A stretch of 53,458 bases of DNA, taken from assembly GCA_020161835.1 (NCBI GenBank), contig JAIUNL010000012.1:99081-152538 (forward strand), in the 5' to 3' direction. A program made the translations under genes and the position numbers. The DNA is from Bacteroidota bacterium (lineage in GTDB: Bacteria > Bacteroidota > JABWAT01). Under the pieces are notes generated by a model that was given only the letters and a program-made list of their open reading frames with translations, searched no databases and was not told the origin of the DNA. Shown here piece by piece: positions 51,195 to 53,458 of the stretch; position 1 is the first letter of the stretch, and every line of letters starts with the position of its first letter.

Positions 51195-51638
51195 TTATTG
51201 AACGTTGTCGTAGTATGAAAAGTCTTTTGCGATTTGTCCGTTTTCAATAGTGAAAACCGTACAGATCGGAAGTACAAATTTAGAACTGTCAGGAGCTGTC
51301 CCTGTTGTAATAAATTCAACACTAATATGGTTATTTCCTGATGGGTAAACCTGAACGACTTCAGCTTTCAAATCAGGAAACAGTTCACCAAATCCCGAAT
51401 ATTTTTCAATGATCTGCTGTCTCGTTTGTTTGACGATACCTTGTCCGAGTGACGGATCTTTAAAATCAGCGACTGGTGTATACATTTCTGCCATTTTTTT
51501 CCAATCGTGCTGATTGAAATGTTCAAAATACTGCTTAACGATTTTTTCGTTCTCGTTTGATGCTGGACTTTCAGGATTTTGTTTGGTACAGGAAATCAGC
51601 AAAATTGTACTTAAAATCAGGGTGGTTATTGTTTTCAT
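51195..51638 (-). CDS. NTF2/SnoaL-like lipoprotein
   Basis: A 147-residue protein with a lipoprotein signal (MKTITTLILSTILLISCTKQ; lipobox LISC) and an NTF2-like cone domain: IVKQYFEHFNQHDWKKMAEM at about residues 33-52, the YTPVADFKDPSLG loop and VEFITTGTAPDSSKF to the end. SnoaL-like proteins range from isomerases to scaffolds without catalysis; no function can be given. It lies 76 bp upstream of the TraB-like gene in the same orientation and may share its transcript. Confidence 0.82.
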   Translation of the reverse strand: MKTITTLILSTILLISCTKQNPESPASNENEKIVKQYFEHFNQHDWKKMAEMYTPVADFKDPSLGQGIVKQTRQQIIEKYSGFGELFPDLKAEVVQVYPSGNNHISVEFITTGTAPDSSKFVLPICTVFTIENGQIAKDFSYYDNVQ

Positions 51639-51901
51639 TTTTTTCTCTTTTCGGTTGATTGGTTAGGGTTCGTTTCTACATTTATTATTAAAGACAGTTG
51701 AGAGTCTTCGATATTCATTCGCAGCCAGATGATTTTCTGCAATGCCTGCAAACAGGATCATTCTTCGATATCCGTCGGTGGCCGGACTGTAAGCAAACCG
51801 TCCCGGCGAGCCGTTACGGTCACTCAGAATGACAGATTTGGATTGTGGTGATTCCAAATTATCCGTAAGTGTAATAGCATTGCTGGTATCATAAAAATCA
51901 A

Positions 51902-53458
51902 TCACTTAATCAGCGTAATCAGAATTGAATCTGACCTGAGTCCGTCTGAAAGCCGAACCAGATAATGGCCGGATGACCAGCCAGCAGATTGTATCATCCA
52001 ACGGTAGGTGCCTGGTGCAGTTTCAGTTGGTGAGTAGGAATCAACCTGTTTGCCTGTAATATCGAAAATGGTAAATTGAAGTTTTCCGGTTTTAAGAGGT
52101 TCCGAAATGGAATACGTGATCGTTGCAGCAGGATTGAACGGATTCGGATAAGATCCGTGAAGTTTGAAAAGATTTGGAGTAACGGGTTCTTCCTTCACTG
52201 AAACTGCAGCCAGAGTATCTTCCTTAACTGGATAAAGTTGGTTTGACGGAACGTTTTCCAGTTTTTGCCTGATCCCGGATGGCCAGAGAATGACTACAGA
52301 ATCTGCAACTTCAGATGTTCCAAGTCCGGCATGAATCCTCAAGGTCTGACTTCCGTAACCAGACTGACCACTCATCCGCCGGGTTTGGTGGCGCATTTTT
52401 CCGTTTGATGAAGAAAAAATATGAAGAATGGCGCCAATTCCTGACCGGTTGCTTTTTACTCCTTCCAGATCAAACTGGATCCAGTTGTTGCTGTTTCCGT
52501 TGTTGCGGTAAAGCCGGTTGTTTTCAGATTCGCCAAAACAGGCAGCCAGAGCAAGATCCAGATGGCCATCGCCGTCATAATCTGCAAACGATGCACCATA
52601 AACCCAGCCAGAGTCCGCCGGTAATAAATTGGAAGCATCACTGAACTGACCTGATCCATCATTCAGATAAAAGAAATTAACAAGTTTCCCGCCAGATGCA
52701 CTGAAGGCGTTTGTGATCAGAACATCCAGATCGCCGTCGTTGTCCACGTCGCCGGTTGCGCTGGAGAAGGAATTGCTAACATCAGAACTCCAGGGTGTGA
52801 AATCCGATTTTTCGAATTGCAAATTACCCTTGTTGAAAAGTAAATGATTCCTTTCATTCCCATAATTGGTGAGAATCAGATCAAAATCATCATCATTGTC
52901 GAGGTCTTCCCACGAGGCACTGGTTGTGTTTCCAGCTAACCCCGAAATTGAGGTTGGTGCTGCTGAAGAAAACGACCCTGCTGCACTTCCGAGATACAGA
53001 TTTTCAGCCTGTCCATTTTCATTGGTGACAAAAATATCGGGGTAGGTGTCTGAATTGATATCCACAAAATCGGCAGTTCTTGATGAAAATCGGTGACCTA
53101 ATATTCCGGTTTGTGCAAGTTTGGTGAAGGTTCCGGTTCCATCATTCCGGTAAAGAAAGTTTCGGGTATTCCCGGCGCTGACGGTCACATATAAATCGAG
53201 CCATCCGTCCCGGTCATAATCGCCAAATGAACCGGTTTCAGCGTAAGAAAAATCTTTCATGACCGGCGAACTGATCACTTCAATGAAGCGTTTTCCCTGA
53301 TCGTTCAGGTAAAGATGGTTTTTAAGTCCGTACCAGGTTGAAACGAATAAGTCGGGGAAACCGTCATTGTTGAAATCGCCGGCGGTGGCTCCAACCGAAG
53401 GAGATCCATCCTTATTGATGGCCAGCGTATCAATGGCGGTAAATGTTCCATCCCCATT
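51902..53458 (-). CDS. FG-GAP/VCBS repeat protein with ASPIC/UnbV domain and T9SS sorting domain (5' end beyond window)
   Basis: The reading frame is open from the stop at 51902 to the last base of the window (519 codons), so the true start lies outside. Repeated calcium-binding loops of the FG-GAP type recur about every 60 residues (GDFNNDGFPDLFVS, GDYDRDGWLDLYVT, EDLDNDDDFDLILT, GDVDNDGDLDVLIT, ADYDGDGHLDLALA), suggesting a beta-propeller. An ASPIC/UnbV domain follows (SGIGAILHIFSSSNGKMRHQ to VVILWPSG), then the T9SS domain (SYPNPFNPAATI). It is similar in layout to CRTAC1-like proteins. The GTG at 53278 is internal and not the start. Confidence 0.9.
   Translation of the reverse strand, partial: NGDGTFTAIDTLAINKDGSPSVGATAGDFNNDGFPDLFVSTWYGLKNHLYLNDQGKRFIEVISSPVMKDFSYAETGSFGDYDRDGWLDLYVTVSAGNTRNFLYRNDGTGTFTKLAQTGILGHRFSSRTADFVDINSDTYPDIFVTNENGQAENLYLGSAAGSFSSAAPTSISGLAGNTTSASWEDLDNDDDFDLILTNYGNERNHLLFNKGNLQFEKSDFTPWSSDVSNSFSSATGDVDNDGDLDVLITNAFSASGGKLVNFFYLNDGSGQFSDASNLLPADSGWVYGASFADYDGDGHLDLALAACFGESENNRLYRNNGNSNNWIQFDLEGVKSNRSGIGAILHIFSSSNGKMRHQTRRMSGQSGYGSQTLRIHAGLGTSEVADSVVILWPSGIRQKLENVPSNQLYPVKEDTLAAVSVKEEPVTPNLFKLHGSYPNPFNPAATITYSISEPLKTGKLQFTIFDITGKQVDSYSPTETAPGTYRWMIQSAGWSSGHYLVRLSDGLRSDSILITLIK

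Noticed and set aside
51663..51905. 80-codon minus-strand ORF starting with GTG inside the FG-GAP gene's stop
   Set aside because: Its sequence is largely the translation of palindromic repeat DNA (ILSDRNG, ATDGYRRM), it has no ribosome site, and nothing in it resembles a known family.

Overview
The window reads as a chromosomal segment of a Bacteroidota-type bacterium of the FCB group. Ignavibacteria or Kapabacteria-like lineages are plausible, but no rRNA is present to settle it. The evidence is: six proteins ending in a type IX secretion (T9SS) sorting domain with a YPNPFNP-like motif; a DUF4835 protein; the long form of IspG with a central insert; an Rpb6-like short omega subunit; a PPi-type phosphofructokinase; and promoters of the TTG-N19/20-TAnnTTTG kind. 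Most of the window is housekeeping sequence of moderate GC. No tRNA, rRNA, CRISPR array, transposase, integrase or prophage was seen.

Layout. 1-2.2 kb (minus): pabC-pabB pair for p-aminobenzoate. 2.3-7.5 kb (plus): yicC-gmk-rpoZ-coaBC-family 4 UDG-dnaB, tightly packed and ending in a terminator. 7.8-11.6 kb: a DUF808 membrane protein and a large exported GH57 glycosidase. 11.7-12.35 kb: a PIN-domain toxin with a small overlapping antitoxin. 12.4-14.0 kb (minus): a glmM-like mutase coupled to a lone EutN/CcmL shell protein. 14.0-17.7 kb: an AT-rich accessory patch with unrecognised small genes, two lipoproteins and two decayed copies of one domain fragment. 18-22 kb: M1 aminopeptidase, glutathione peroxidase, VOC protein, membrane methyltransferase. 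22.2-24.3 kb: holA and an ECF sigma/anti-sigma pair. 24.3-28.7 kb (minus): rpmB, pgsA-pgpA-cinA, recA-recX. 28.9-34 kb: a SafE-like protein and two VWA-type T9SS proteins. 34.1-35.8 kb: moaE-DUF429-methyltransferase. 35.8-37.6 kb (minus): lexA-dinB. 37.7-43.7 kb: DUF4835, PPi-PFK, GNAT, an alpha/alpha-toroid protein, phosphomannomutase. 44.3-47.1 kb: queuosine-precursor transporter coupled to ispG. 47.2-53.5 kb (minus): a beta-helix T9SS protein, a TraB/GumN-like lipoprotein, an NTF2-like lipoprotein and a FG-GAP/ASPIC T9SS protein cut by the window edge.

Regulation. A CTGT-N8-ACAG box lies upstream of both recA and lexA-dinB, so a LexA-controlled SOS circuit can be read directly from the sequence.

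Most unusual content. The spacers hold a family of tandem arrays whose unit sequence changes from site to site (TAGTAGG, TACGTGG, AGTAGAC, GTGACAG/GGGACAT, GGTAAAT) but whose period is always 7 bp. Several begin exactly at a stop codon. There is also a small REP-like palindrome (core CACTGAGCGGAGTCGAAGTG) present four times, once inside a coding sequence and once inside a larger hairpin element. No single complete new defence or metabolic system is evident. The best leads are the heptad arrays, the decayed toxin-like cassette region at 14-17.7 kb, the orphan EutN and the toroid protein.
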